Shown here piece after piece: positions 44,537 to 56,212 of a stretch of 64,000 nt of DNA; within the stretch, counting starts at the first letter, position 1; every line of letters starts with the position of its first letter. A program made the position numbers and the translations under genes. Source of the DNA: Ampelomyces quisqualis (lineage: Eukaryota; Ascomycota; Dothideomycetes; Pleosporales; Phaeosphaeriaceae); assembly GCA_018398575.1 (NCBI GenBank), contig JAGTXZ010000020.1, positions 2,542,001 through 2,606,000 on the forward strand. The letters are read 5' to 3'. The notes under the pieces are model-generated. The model was not told the DNA's origin. It worked only from the letters and a program-made list of their open reading frames with translations, and did no database searches.

Positions 44537-45083
44537 ATGGCTAGGCGTTGGTCATGGCGTTTTCTTTTCTTTTCTTCACAAGGATCGTTGGATATATCAT
44601 GGCTGAAGACAGCGTTTGCATGCATGTGGGATCTGGGTGCGTTGTCAGTTCAGATTATGTTTTGTTGAGTATCATTTATATAGTCTTGCTCTCCTGGATT
44701 GAGGCAAATACAAAGAAAGTTTTCTCATGACCTTCTGTTCTTGGTCTGTGCTTGTGAAGAGAGAAATGTGCCTTCTACACATCGTCTGTTAGTTCGAGCA
44801 CAGTCATGGTGAAAGAGCAAAGGCCCGCTGCAACAACAGTTGTTGCTTCCTAAATACACTATTTCGGAACATTCAAATGACGAACCATGGATCACCGTCA
44901 TGCTCGAACACGCATTTTTGACTCACTAACTTCACAGTCATATACATAAGAAACAAGGCGTGACACTTGCATTCTGAGTGCTCTGAACTTATTTCGCCCT
45001 TCGACTCAAACCAGAAACGCGGCGTTTACTTGCCAATTAAATCAGCGACCACCTGCACCCTGATCACGGCACTTGTACCAAAC
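44537..45083. other. Intergenic spacer
   Basis: Three-prime flank of the hexosaminidase and promoter of the next gene. Nothing recognisable is seen. Confidence 0.6.
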
Positions 45084-45630
45084 ATGGATGCTGGCTGGGA
45101 AGAACTCGAGCGCATGGCCATGGCCGCCTCCGCAGACGACGCCCAAATCGCCAACAAATACCCAGCCCCCGACACCATCGAGCGGTGGAAGCGACTATTC
45201 GGATACTCGCACATGGAAGCTGTACGTCTAATTGGCGACCAACGCGGCGACGGTACATGATTCTCTCTTACACAAACTATGAATGTCCACGTTCTCACTG
45301 GGGCCAGTCACCCGCGACCGCATCACCGACTCCCACTGGGCCCTCATCGCTGAAGAAAAAGAAGCTCTCGGGTACGACCGCGAAGCCTACGAGCACAGCC
45401 TCCAGCTTCCCAAGGTCTTTAAGGGGCAGAGCGCAACTATCCCGGCTCCTGGCGGTGACAGGGAATTCGTGCGCTTGTTTCGACTCGGCGGTCTCCTTGA
45501 CTCGGCGGATAAGGTGAAGGAAATTGTTGGGCTGGAGGAATTGCCCGCGGTTAGAGAGGGAGTGAATGAGAGGGAGGTGCAGGAGAAGTTGGAGGAGTGG
45601 TTGAAGCAGAGGGCAGTGTTACAGGGGTGA
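45084..45630 (+). CDS. Unrecognised small conserved-looking protein
   Basis: Exons 45084..45252 and 45308..45630 with a 55-nt intron (gtacat..cag), phase 1; 163 aa. No named domain is recognised. The protein is hydrophilic, with Trp-bearing segments (TIERWKRLFGYSHMEAVRLI; ITDSHWALIAEEKEALGYD) and an acidic, helical C-terminus (REVQEKLEEWLKQR). The alternation WxxLFGY..A, then TDSHW..I..EKEA.GYDREAYE looks like a constrained family seen in ascomycetes but I cannot name it. An earlier donor (gtacgt at 45222) exists but would shift the frame. There is no signal peptide or membrane segment. Function unknown. Confidence 0.65.
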
Positions 45631-45964
45631 TTGCGTACGGCTTATGATCGCGATGCACGGCAGTGCACAGGTTTATCTGTACTCGCTATACGGATATTTT
45701 CTCCGATCTTGCCCACTCCTCGTTTGTGCCCAAAAGAGATAGGAATACTGAACAAGACACTACTGTGACAGAGTACAAGCGTTGAATCACTAGCTCACTG
45801 GTTTCTTACGGTTAAAAGGGTAGTATGCGAAAATTGTATTGATAAGTGGTAAAAGTATAGTCAGACAAGGCAAGAAGATGCAACTGGAGCAAGCCATCAC
45901 CAACGCTATGCAGGAAAAACAAACTACAACACTACTCATTTAAAGCATTCACCAAGTGTCGCCT
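45631..45964. other. Convergent intergenic spacer
   Basis: Short spacer between two convergent genes. No motif is recognised. Confidence 0.6.
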
Positions 45965-46609
45965 TCATATACACCCAAACTCTGATCTCATGCAAGCTTG
46001 CAACTCCTTTCTAGGCTTGATCTCTCCAATCTGACTCTTCAACTTGTCCGCGCTGGGCTGCACAGTAACCGTACCCTTGCTGTTCTCCTTGTACTTCACG
46101 AGCATCTTACCACCATCGAAGTTCTGATTAACGACACCGCTCTACAAATCGCAAAGTCAGTGCATGTCTCGTGTCCGGCTCAAACATGGGCAAAGAAATT
46201 CATCACGTACCATTCCCATCTGACAGTGATTACCCACAGTCTGACTGCAGTAGTACCAAAACGGCTCCTTGGTCCTGACCTCGAACACGAACGTGCTGTT
46301 TGATAGTCCCTGCGCAGTCGCAAAGTTGAAGCCGGAGAAGACGCCGTGGCCGCTGGCGAGAGGCTCGCAGGGCTTGTCGAAGGAGGATTGCACCACGGTG
46401 TGGTTCTTGGGGAGGAAGGAGAACTCGATCAGGTCGCCTATCTCGGCGACGATGTTCTCGGGATCGAAGCGCAGGCCGTTGGCTGCGAGGGCGGTGGAGC
46501 CGGCGGTGATGCGGTGAACGACGCTGGTGGAGCGAACATGCTTGGGTGCGGCAGCGGTGAGGCCAAGGAGAGTGGTGGCTGCGAAAGCGACAGATAGGAA
46601 AGCGACCAT
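45965..46609 (-). CDS. Secreted cupredoxin-like (plastocyanin-fold) protein
   Basis: Exons complement(45965..46141, 46211..46609) with a 69-nt intron (gtacgt..tag), phase 0; 191 aa. An N-terminal signal peptide MVAFLSVAFAATTLLGLTAA is followed by a single cupredoxin domain. Copper ligands of the type 1 pattern are visible: His70 in PKNHTVVQSSF, Cys121 in FWYYCSQ, His128 and Met131 or Met133 in GNHCQMGM. Fungal extracellular cupredoxins of this kind are common, often abundant and sometimes GPI-anchored; here the C-terminus (KELQACMRSEFGCI) lacks a hydrophobic GPI tail, so it is probably soluble. Function is unknown for most members; copper-linked redox or binding at the cell surface is inference. 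It is convergent with the 163-aa gene. Confidence 0.9.
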
Positions 46610-47712
46610 CGTGATCGATTTGTGTGTTCAAGTGTTGTTTGGGAAGTGTGATGAGTGATTAAGTGAAGAGGATCGGTTCGTAGGAAAGCGAAAAGATGTA
46701 GATGTAGATGAGATGTGGGTCGATGTGATGAGTATCTTTCAACAAGATGCATGCCATACTTATATGAATTATCTCATCAACCCTTGTACCTCAGTTCGAA
46801 GTTGTCTTGTTGTACAGCCATCGGATCTGAAGTCTCCCGTCTGGATGTAAGCCGCCATAACCGTGCCTCGAGGCCAGCTCAGCGAGCATTTCGCGAGCCG
46901 TACTAGTATTTGCGGAGAAAATTCATCTTAATACAGGCCACAAGGAATCTACACATTCCGGAATGGCTCAATGATGCTGAGTCGCGCGGCTGCTGACAAT
47001 AGACATAGGCCGAAATAGGGTACCAACACAGCCCGCCTAAAGTGGCTCAGTCCTTTTGACAGCGAAAAAAGCGCTGGATGATGCGCGGTGTATCTTTACA
47101 CGAATTTCTCACAAATTCAGAATTGTTCTTGGGCCAATCTGATGAGACGATTCTTCTGGAGGCCCTCGGGCACTTCACCTGTTTTTCGAATAACAATAGC
47201 TCTCTCTCTCTCTCTCACATGACCACCGTCGGGCTGGGCGTGATCTCAACAAAGATCGCAAGGCATCGAGATCGTTCAATGCCGAAACTGTTGTGTGTAC
47301 CACTGCGAGGCCATGTTTACATGAACGCGGGCGCGCTGTTCGAAGTTGACAACTGCGGGCTATTTTTAACCAGCGCAAGCGCACGAAGGGTACTCGCGCC
47401 ACGCACCACCTCGCTTCAAAAGCCGAGGGTTGGTTTGCAGAGGGATATGGAGGATTTATAGCGTATGCATGGGGAGACTTGGGTTGGGCCTGGGTAGTAA
47501 CTGGTGTTCTCAAGAGTTTTGATCTCTACCATACATGGCATTACCGGCACGAGTCATCGAGAAAAGTACGAGCAACAAATGATAGCACCTACATGTTTGT
47601 AGAGCCGTGTGATGAATTGATTTTGATACCTATGATTGTCAGGGGGAGAGGTATCGTGATGGAGGTATATGTACAAAGAATGGGCAACGCACGGATCTCA
47701 GCCGACGATAGT
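46610..47712. other. Intergenic region with a short TC microsatellite
   Basis: About 1.1 kb holding the cupredoxin promoter and the 3' flank of RRP6. A (TC)8 run is at 47201-47216. A 127-codon plus-strand frame (47078-47461) has no family resemblance. Confidence 0.6.
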
Positions 47713-50189
47713 TTATGACTGGAAAGTTCGGCTGCGTCCAGCTTTCTCCTTTTGCGCTCGCGGTAGCCCTTTTGGTGCATCAGTCATGCCAGAGAATGGG
47801 GCGAAGCTGGCGCTCTTCTTCTTCTTGTCTTTCTTATCCTTCTTGCCCTTCTTCCCTTCTGCATCGTTGGTGTGCAAGATTGATGGCGCGTTGGCGTAAT
47901 CGAATGCTGGCTCATCGGAGATCGGATTCGCGGCTTGTGCAGCTTGTTCCCTCTTCTTTTGCTTCTTAAGCGCTTTTCGAGCCGCCTTTTCGCGAGCACG
48001 AGCGGTTTCTTCTGATTCTTCCTGGTCAATCATGATTTCGTCATCATGCATTGGATCTAATGCGGGCGAGCTTGGTGGTGGGCTATCTACGGCGGTGCGC
48101 TTTCGCTTCTTTCCTCCCAGCTGTTTGACGACGAACAGATCCGTGCGTTCATCTTCTTGTGGCCTTTTGTCCTTCGGTACAAATGTGTGCTTGGGCTTTT
48201 CGTGCTGAGGCGTCGTAGAGTCGGAAACGCCGTTGGTGTTTGCAAAAATCTCTGCAGTCAAAGGAGGTAATGGCAGCGCAAGATCAACATTAACAGTCAA
48301 GAAAGGCCGCTCTTGACCGGGTGAATTTCCAGACCAAAGCTTGCCCCAGAATGCGGAAGAAGGTGCACGACTTGCTGGCTTAGCAGTGGCGATTGTGCCA
48401 AGCAATGGTGCTTGCTGTGGAGCTGGCGCTGTAGGTGCTTGGGCAACACTTTTCGGGGTACCGAACTTGGCAGCGTATCGTGCTTCTTTCGTCTCATCGA
48501 TCTTTTTGAGCACGTCGTTGAGCTCGGGTCCAGTGATACCATGTGACTTAGCTTCTGTGATGATATTGACGAGCTCATCCGCCTTGCCGCGAATGATGTG
48601 TGAGATGTGCTGTATCGCATTGAAAAGGGCGGGTTTATCCGCAGGCATTGCGCGTGCGACAGAGAAAACAGCATGGTTGGGCATGATGAAAAGTGGACTT
48701 TCGTCCTCCTTTCGACCAAGGCTGTCTCGCCACTTATGTACTGCCCTGAAGACGGAGAACTGCTGCGGCGTGAATTGAGCGGGTGTGCGCATGATGAGTT
48801 TGTGCCATCCCGCCGTTCCAAGTCCAAGTTCGCTATCGTAGACGGGGTTCTCGTAGCGCTGTAGAGCAGTCTCCTTGGACTTCAACAGCACGTCTCGCAC
48901 TTTATTTTTCTCAGAGTCGGAGAAATTAGACCTCTTAACCAGTTCGTTTCGCATGTTGTCGTAAACGTAGAGAAGGAAATGCGTATCTCCTCGCGCGTAT
49001 TCAAAAAGTTCTTCGCCGAGTGGTCGTACACGCCAATCAGCTAGCTGGTGCTGCTTCTGTGCTTTGAACTGTACGAATCTCTCAAGCAGATACGCCAGGC
49101 TTCCTCCCGGATAGCCCAAGGCCTTGGCCGCATGATGCGTGTCAAAGAGCCCAACAATGTACAGACCTAGGTCCCGCTGCAGCCAGACGATATCCATGTA
49201 TGCTCCGTGGAGGACTTTGACAACGTTGGGATCGGCAAACACTTCGTTGAGGCACTCCAGCTTGCGCCGCCACGGCTTAAGAGTATCGACTATCCAATCC
49301 TTGTCGCGGGTGCTGATCTGCATCAATGACACCATCCCGATGTATGATCGGTTGTCGTGGTGTTCCAAGTCCACAGCGATTTCTTTGGCTGTCTTGAGCT
49401 CGGCCAGCATCTCGGCCAGGGCTTCGAGTGTATCGACAAAGGTAGCGGTCGTGGTCTCAAATGGGGGGTAGGGCTTTGGCTCGGCGATTTCATATACGGT
49501 CGGGGGATAGTCGTAGGCTTTGATCTCGGTTTCGTAGGGATGTGGATATCTGCTCAGTGTAAGCGAGTGTCAACCGAACATGGATACCGTGTCAGCATAC
49601 TGCTCTCGCGCTCGGCTATCCTTGAACGTCTGTAGACATTGCTCCAAGGGCACCATGGCGTGCGGCTTCGAGGTTAGCAACGGGCGGAAGCCGCCAGTCT
49701 CGTAGTTGGTCGGCGCATGCTCGAACAGGATCTGAGGCTTCGCAATATGCTTCTTGTCGGCTATGTTGGGTCGAGCGCTTGTAGCCGTCTGTGTTTGGTG
49801 AGCATGTGTGCATCCCTTGATGCCACGAACGCTCCTACCTGCTCGGCACTTGGGCTCAGGCGCTTTACAACCCCAGTGTACTCGTCAAGGCTGGTGTCTG
49901 CCTTCTCAAGCAAGCTGTCGATGACATCAACAACACCCCTCCAATTGCCGTCTATGGCTTCGACATCGGGTAGCTTGGGACCTACAGCGTCCGAGCTCGC
50001 TGCAGCATTTTCGAGAAGGCGCTGCGCGAGATGGAGGAGGCGCGCATGCTGGGCGTCTAGCTGGGAGCCAACTTGCGGATTCAGCGACCGCTGGAAGTCT
50101 ATGTCTGCCGCTCCAATGCGTGACGCCGAGCGCGTGGTCGAGACTAGGGCTTTTGAGATTTCGTCCTGGAGGGTCTTGAAGGAGTCCAT
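47713..50189 (-). CDS. RRP6: Nuclear exosome 3'-5' exoribonuclease RRP6
   Basis: Exons complement(47713..49549, 49601..49788, 49839..50189); introns of 51 and 50 nt; 791 aa. The N-terminal PMC2NT domain (about 1-110) binds the cofactor Rrp47. The DEDDy exonuclease domain has Asp240 and Glu242 in VDLEHHD, Asp299 in GAYMDIVWL, and Tyr364 with Asp368 in YARGDTHFLLY. An HRDC domain (about 440-520) contains FRAVHKWRDSLGR. The tail is Lys-rich with likely nuclear signals (KKRKR; KALKKQKKREQ). Rrp6 with the exosome trims 5.8S rRNA and snoRNA precursors and degrades aberrant nuclear RNA. The exon 2 donor gtatgc gives the conserved join REQYPHPYETEI; a nearby gtatcc donor would break the frame. Confidence 0.95.
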
Positions 50190-50455
50190 GGCAGGTTTAC
50201 TGAAGGCACATAGTCGTGCAAGAGTTCCAGGGCCGTAGACGCCGTCAAGACTGGTGCTGGTTGTCGGTCGGTGGGCAGTGTTGGGGATGGCCTGCCGCGA
50301 TGGACGAAGAAAGAAATGTCAGCTTTGGCGCTAGTGGATGCGCGTCTTATCGATAAGAGCTCTAGCAGTTGCAAATACCAAGTACGGATAGAGACGACTG
50401 AGTAGACTGTCACCTGCCAACCGTCTCTCACGTCTCGTACGTCACAGCACCACTG
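50190..50455. other. Divergent promoter of RRP6 and MDM35
   Basis: About 266 bp between the two divergent start codons. No clear element is recognised. Confidence 0.6.
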
Positions 50456-50947
50456 ATGTCGGCGTCTTTAGCACCAGAGTGCAACGAGGTCAAGGAGTGA
50501 GCTTCGTGAGAGCACCGTCTATGTTTTAGCCGTTAATACGAACAGACGGTACGACAACTGTTTCCTCAAATGGTACAGTGAAAGTATGTTTACGCCACTG
50601 AGCGCAGGCGCCTGACTTACCCCTGGCAGAATTCCTGAGAGGCGCTGCGACGACAGATGAATGCAAGCCTGTGTTCGAGCAGTACGAGAAGTGTCTATCA
50701 GTCCGTTGGGCCGCCTCTCGACCTTGCGACCCGCTGATGTGAGTGACAGAAAGCATTGGGCGAACGTGGCATCGACAAGATGCTCAAAGAAGTACGGGAC
50801 GACAACAGAGAAAATGATACAGAGCATATGAAGCCCGTCAGTACATCCATGTGTTGGTACATGCGCAAATCGCCGTTGACACTACCAGAACCGGTAACTG
50901 TACCAGCCACCACTTGGGCAGATACATCGCGCAAAAGTCAGGACTAA
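50456..50947 (+). CDS. MDM35: Mdm35/TRIAP1-type mitochondrial intermembrane-space protein
   Basis: Four short exons 50456..50496, 50546..50583, 50630..50700 and 50750..50947; introns of 49, 46 and 49 nt; 115 aa. Spliced start is MSASLAPECNEVKERYDNC, then FLKWYSEKFLRGA, TDECKPVFEQYEKCLSKA and GIDKMLKEVRDDNREN. The twin CX9C pairs are C9/C19 and the two cysteines of DECKPVFEQYEKC, as in Mdm35/TRIAP1. Mdm35 enters the intermembrane space by the Mia40 disulfide relay and partners Ups1/PRELI proteins to carry phosphatidic acid between mitochondrial membranes. The third donor (gtccgt) is weak but phase and the conserved KALxxRGIDKML join support it. The last about 30 residues after EHMKP are not family-like; a further intron or different end is possible. 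Confidence 0.85.
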
Positions 50948-51365
50948 ACGCAAACTCTACCGCATGACACATCCAACTTACCTACGGTGAGCTTGCCCGA
51001 TCAATTTGTGTGTTCCCGATGAGCTCCGTCCGGCCACTGTGCTGCAAGCAAGCCTGAACTACCCATTGTACAGGAGTTGCGCTCCGAGTTCTGCTTACGA
51101 CAGCAATTCTACACACTTTACCCAATCGTAATTCCACAAAATGCAATAGGTGTCTGGTGAGACTGCCACTCCTCCATCGAAGCAGCGTGTCTGCCTGCGC
51201 GCTAAGTCCCAAATCCCTGTGGTGACGTCGGTACTAGACCCGATATTATCCGTGTTGTTTCCCTCGAAACGCACTTCTCCAATCCTCACTCTCCATCCCT
51301 CAAGACTCCGCGAGTCCCGTCTCATGGTCAACTACCTGTCTACATCGGTAGATACAATTCACAAC
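50948..51365. other. Intergenic spacer
   Basis: Space before the MAPEG gene, partly its leader; the frame is open upstream of the chosen ATG, including a second in-frame ATG at 51324. Nothing else is recognised. Confidence 0.55.
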
Positions 51366-51931
51366 ATGGCTTCCAAGGTCGGTCTCGGCGTGCCAATGCC
51401 TCTTCTCGCACCAGCGACAGCAACCTGGTCTCTCCCATTTGCTGCATACTACATCTTCCTCCAAAACCGTATTGTCTACCATCGACTTAGCTCGAAGACG
51501 TAAGTGTCAATCGTGCCAATGTATGTTCTGGGGCTTAACTGATGGCATGATCAGGTACATGGGTGACAAGATCAATACTACCGCTGGCACCATGGATCCT
51601 CTCTACGTTGCCACCCGTGCGCAACTCAACTTCGCTGAAAACGTGCCCCTGGTTCTTGCAGTTGCGCTACTTGCAGAGCTCAATGGAGCTAACAGGTGAG
51701 GTTATCCACGTGATAAGATGAACACGTATTGCTCATGACACCAAAAGGACTTACATCAACTCGGCACTCGGTACCCTCCTTGCACTTCGCGTTGGCCATG
51801 CTGAGTTTGGCCTACTTGCAGAGAGGTCCCAGGGTTTAGGAAGGATCCTGGGCTATTACGGTACCCAGACTGTCCTCGCTTCCCTGGCTAGTTACACTGC
51901 CTATTTGATCAAGAGCTACTGGCAAATCTGA
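51366..51931 (+). CDS. MAPEG-family membrane protein
   Basis: Exons 51366..51499, 51555..51695 and 51748..51931; introns of 55 and 52 nt; 152 aa, the usual MAPEG length. Four membrane segments are seen at about 10-30, 62-85, 90-108 and 125-148. Family signatures are PLLAPATATWSLPF, the loop DPLYVATRAQLNFAENVPL with the conserved RxxxNxxE pattern, and ALLAELNGANRTYINS. MAPEG enzymes include microsomal glutathione transferases and eicosanoid synthases; this fungal branch is uncharacterised. The start at MASKVGLG is chosen over the upstream MVNYL (51324) because the first helix follows directly, but both are possible. Confidence 0.88.
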
Positions 51932-52292
51932 GCCATAGTCCAGATCGCTCAATGGAATAGCACCTCACCGTGGAAATAGCTAGACAAAACGAAAAGCACA
52001 CATTTGCGTGTTTCCTTCTCATCGAATTGAGCTTTGATGCGTGCCTTGACATTGATTAATGCATATGGTGCCGTTTGTGAAGCCACTTTGCTGACGTAGC
52101 CGTGGCTCAGAGTCGCCAAGCTACCATGCCAAATATCTCAGGGCTGTCCAGTTGCTCTCCACACCCCACCAATCCCAAGTCAACACCTCGACCACACGCG
52201 CCGTCTTGCCAGCACTCTTCGCCTCTTTCCAAAATCACCAACGGAGCCATTACTTACTGTGACTACGGATACATCAATAATTCGGCGGCGCG
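51932..52292. other. Intergenic spacer
   Basis: Space between the MAPEG and GGA genes; likely GGA promoter and leader. Nothing recognised. Confidence 0.6.
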
Positions 52293-54594
52293 ATGGAGGC
52301 CGCGTCTGCGCGCATGGCGGCGCGGGATCGCTACGGCGCATTTGGAGAGGCACCAGCGTCGCCGCTACAACGCTTCATACGTGCGACAAATCCACGTACA
52401 AACACTGAGTAGCAACTGATAGGCTTTCTGAACAGTGCAAGCTTGCGATCCCCAGAATTTCGAACCAAACCTCGCCTTGAACCTTGAGATTACCGATCTG
52501 ATCAATAGCAAGAAAGGCTCAGCGTATGCCCTACAACGAGCATTGGGAAAATGCATGCTCACCACCCTACAGACCTCGAGAGGCGGCTGTTACGATTGTC
52601 AACTATATCAACCACCGTAACCAAAACGTAGCCCTCCTCGCACTCAATGTACGATGACTTGACCCACTACCATCGCCGCATAGCTCACCATGGCACAGCT
52701 TCTCGATATTTGCGTCAAAAACTGCGGATATGCTTTTCACCTCCAAATAAGCACCAAGGAATTTCTCAATGAGCTCGTCCGTCGATTCCCAGAGCGGCCC
52801 CCAGTCCATTCATCGCGTGTGCAGAGCAAGATCCTGGAGCTCATCGAGGAATGGCGGCAGACCATATGCCAAACATCGCGGTACAAGGATGATTTGGGTT
52901 TCGTGAGGGACATGCACAGGTTGCTGAGCTACAAGGGCTACGTGTTCCCCGAGGTTCGCAAGGAAGATGCCGCAGTCTTGAATCCAAGCGACGTAGGTAC
53001 GTGTAATGGTGAAACCAGAGCGTCCGACTGACAGTGTACAGAATCTTCGATCGGCGGAAGAAATGGAAGAAGAGGAACGAGAAGCGCAATCGGCCAAACT
53101 TCAAGAATTGATCCGCCGCGGTGGCCCCAAAGATTTGCAGGAAGCCAACAAGCTCATGAAAGTAATGGCTGGTTACGACACAAGAAACAAGACGGATTGG
53201 CGGGCAAAGGCTGCCGAGGAGGTTGGGCGCATCCAACAAAAGGCACGAATACTCGAGGAAATGCTGCAGGGATATAAGCAGGGCGACCAGATCAAGGAAG
53301 GCGATGTATTCGAGGTAAACCACCTGCGTAGATTTTTAAAGCGTATGGCTGACTGTTCGACAGGAACTAGCGACCGCACTTCAGAGCGCGCAGCCCAAGA
53401 TTCAAAAAATGTGCGAGGAAGATTCTGAGGACCACGAAGCAGTCGCGAAACTCTTTGAAATCAACGACAGCATACACCGCACAATAGAAAGATATAAGCT
53501 ATTCAAGAAGGGCGACATCGAAGCTGCGAATCAAATTCCACAGGGTACGCTTGGACGCAGTGGCGCTGGAGTATCGCAAGGACCGAACAACACACTGAAC
53601 CTCATCGACTTTGGAGACCCGGACCCTGCACCGTCGGCCGGAGCAGCTCAGGAAGCACCCCAGCAGCCAGCTTCTACAGGGAATGCTTTGGAGGACGATC
53701 TATTAGGCTTGTCTCTTGGCGGTGATAGCTATGGGCAACCGGGCAGCATATCACTAGGTGGATCAAATGGATCAGGTATGTCAAGTGTTGTATACAGCCA
53801 CGCCGCAAGCTAATTATGCTGCAGTTTTGGGCTTGTCAGGAATGGCTGTCCCTCCGAATCCACAACAGAAGAAGACGTCAGCTCAGCAGATCAACGATCT
53901 CTTTGCGTCCAGTCAGACACCACCACCTAAAATTTCGTCTCCTGCTACACCCGCGTTCTCACAGCCTCCCGTCCAACCGTCTCGCACACCGGATCCCTTC
54001 GCAGCTCTGACCTCGACACCTCGACAAGGGTCACCGTTCCAATACCAACAATCAATCAAGCAACCGGCACCTGCTTCTGCCGCCGTCGACTTATTGGGTG
54101 GTGTTGTTCCTGCGCCAATCTCAAATCTAGCGCCAATCAGCACCAGCGCTGCAAATGATGATGACGAATGGACTTTTGCTTCATCTGTCCCAGATACCAG
54201 CAAGGAGATCACGGTGACTAATAGCAGCATCAATATACTTTTCAACGTCTCACGCGAGACGGAAACTGTCCTTTTGATCAATTCGCGAATATCGAACAAC
54301 ACGCCTCTACCCATTACGAATTTGACCCTACAGCTTGCTGCATCAAAGGTACGTGGACGCAGGACCATGCAATAATAACGCTGACTTTCAAAGGGCGCTC
54401 AACTCCAGCTGCAGCCACAATCTGGCGTCAATCTTGCTCCCAACCAGAAGCATGGTATTACACAAATGGTCCGCGTAAACAACGTTCAAACAGGGTCGGG
54501 CAGTACCGTCAAGATGAGATGGAAAGCATCGTACACTCATGGTGGGCAGCCAAAGAACGAAATGGGCGAGATTGCGAGCCTAGGTGTCTCATAA
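52293..54594 (+). CDS. GGA-type clathrin adaptor (VHS-GAT-GAE)
   Basis: Eight exons: 52293..52380, 52436..52523, 52573..52648, 52699..52992, 53042..53314, 53364..53775, 53825..54348 and 54394..54594; introns all 45-55 nt; 651 aa. The VHS domain (about 25-160) has NLALNLEITDLINSKKG, LLDICVKNCGYAFHLQIST and KEFLNELVRRFPERPP. The GAT domain (about 190-330) has SAEEMEEEEREAQSAKLQEL and a three-helix bundle. A Gly/Ser/Pro hinge contains the clathrin-box-like NLIDFGD. The GAE ear (about 530-651) has VSRETETVLLINSRISN and ends EMGEIASLGVS. GGA proteins bind Arf-GTP, ubiquitin and cargo at the trans-Golgi for transport to endosomes. The first donor (gtgcga) is the weakest; an alternative at 52396 would add five residues. 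Confidence 0.92.
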
Positions 54595-54931
54595 CACCAG
54601 CAGTACATAAGTGGTGGTTGGCTTAGTGAAACACGGTCTGAAGCATTTGCGGCGGAGGATTCTACCATAGGCTCCCAATCTTACATAATCTGCGGCTACA
54701 TTTCCCGACATGTTGCCAACTGCCACAAATTGATGCAATACTCCGATGGGAACACTTTCTACTAGTCAAGGAGTCGACGTCATCGGGGTGAGGTCTTGGC
54801 ATGCGCTTCGAGCTATCGATAAGTCATGGTGAAGTCAAAGAGACTTGCCCCACCACAAGTTAACTTTCCACACACGTTGGCCGCCGCTGACACAGCGCTT
54901 GCACACCACCAATTGCACATACCTGGAAATC
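54595..54931. other. Intergenic spacer
   Basis: Three-prime flank of GGA and TSR3 promoter. Nothing recognised. Confidence 0.6.
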
Positions 54932-56104
54932 ATGGTCCGCCATAAGAAAGACTTCAAGTCAAACAACAAATACGGCAATAAACCGCCAAAAGCTCGCGGC
55001 CCGCCCCGCCCTCGCCCCAGCGACTCAGAGGGAGACGACCATGACGGCGCAAACCCGAGGCCCACAAAGCCCGCTTACAAAGCAGCATGCTGGGATCTCG
55101 GGCATTGTGACGCAAAGCGCTGTTCAGGAAAGAGACTCATGCGCCTGGGTATGATGAGGGAGCTGCATGTGGGACAGAAATTTGCAGGCGTGGTTGTCAG
55201 CCCGAAGGCGAGGAAGATTATCAGCAAGGAGGACAAAGCACTGCTCGAACAATATGGCGCGGCCGTCGTTGAAGCGAGTTGGAAGAGGATCGACGAAGTC
55301 CCATTCGGGCGCATCGGTGGCAAGTGCGAACGCTTGTTGCCCTATCTCGTTGCTGCGAACCCCACAAACTACGGCAAGCCGTGGCGCCTGAATTGTGTCG
55401 AGGCTCTTGCAGCATGCTTCTATATTTGCGGGCATCCTGAGTGGGCCGAGTCAATACTGTCAACGTTCTCATACGGGGAGGCATTTCTGGAGATCAACAG
55501 TGCACTTCTGAAGCGGTACATGACATGCGAGAATGAGGAGGAGGTGAAGAAGGCGGAGGAAGTGTGGCTGGAGAAGATAGAGCGCGAGTATGCAGAGTCT
55601 CGCGCCGAGAAGGAGAATGGTGTCGAAGAGGACGAGTGGGCTGGTGGCAATATGAACAGGCGGCCCATTGACGAATCAGACGAAGACGACGACAACGACG
55701 ACGAAAATGACGAGGAGGACAACATCGACCCGCGGAATCCGTATGATCTCCCCGAGTCGTCAGACGATGAGGAGGAAATGGCCGAGTTGCGAAGACGCGT
55801 GCTTGCTTCCAAGCCCTTCGCTAACCCCGCGTCAAAGAATGAAGATAGCGAGGACGAGAAGAAAGTTCCAGAGCGAATACCTCGAACAGAGCCAGCGCCA
55901 CCAAGTGTATCGATGGACGAGGCTCAGGACGACAGCGATGTGCAAGCGAGCGACGACGAGGATGAAGAATTCGATTCGTTCATGGCTGCACAGCCAGTGA
56001 CAGATCGAACAGGCATTACAAGCAAGCAGCGCCAACAGGATATGGACAAGAAATACAGCTTCACGAAGGGCACAGTAAAGCCACCTTACCGTCAGGAATA
56101 TTAA
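54932..56104 (+). CDS. TSR3: 18S rRNA aminocarboxypropyltransferase TSR3
   Basis: Single exon, 390 aa. The start MVRHKKDFKSNNKYG is chosen for its basic, family-like N-terminus; an in-frame ATG at 54845 extends into leader sequence. Conserved segments are WDLGHCDAKRCSGKRLMRLG, VVVSPKARKIIS, EASWKRIDEVPFGRIGGKCE, RLLPYLVAANPTNYGKPWRL and EALAACFYICGHPEWAESIL. Tsr3 transfers the aminocarboxypropyl group of S-adenosylmethionine to a modified uridine in the 18S decoding centre, a late cytoplasmic step of 40S maturation. The C-terminal 170 residues are strongly acidic (DEDDDNDDEND-like runs) and Ser-rich, longer than the enzymatic core needs; such tails are usual in fungal members. Confidence 0.94.
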   Translation: MVRHKKDFKSNNKYGNKPPKARGPPRPRPSDSEGDDHDGANPRPTKPAYKAACWDLGHCDAKRCSGKRLMRLGMMRELHVGQKFAGVVVSPKARKIISKEDKALLEQYGAAVVEASWKRIDEVPFGRIGGKCERLLPYLVAANPTNYGKPWRLNCVEALAACFYICGHPEWAESILSTFSYGEAFLEINSALLKRYMTCENEEEVKKAEEVWLEKIEREYAESRAEKENGVEEDEWAGGNMNRRPIDESDEDDDNDDENDEEDNIDPRNPYDLPESSDDEEEMAELRRRVLASKPFANPASKNEDSEDEKKVPERIPRTEPAPPSVSMDEAQDDSDVQASDDEDEEFDSFMAAQPVTDRTGITSKQRQQDMDKKYSFTKGTVKPPYRQEY

Positions 56105-56212
56105 TCTATAAAATACGCTCACAGAAGCTTGGTTCACGCGTTGGCCAATCTGACTGGCCAGTGAGCTACGTCGAGACCCAAGCCTTTTCCATGTCCCTGT
56201 TGAGATGCCACG

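Noticed and set aside
45283..45630. Independent gene starting at the internal ATG at 45283
   Set aside because: The first eight codons are the intron end; splicing to the upstream exon gives a better family-like sequence.
47078..47461. 127-codon plus-strand frame
   Set aside because: Crosses a TC microsatellite and shows no family resemblance.
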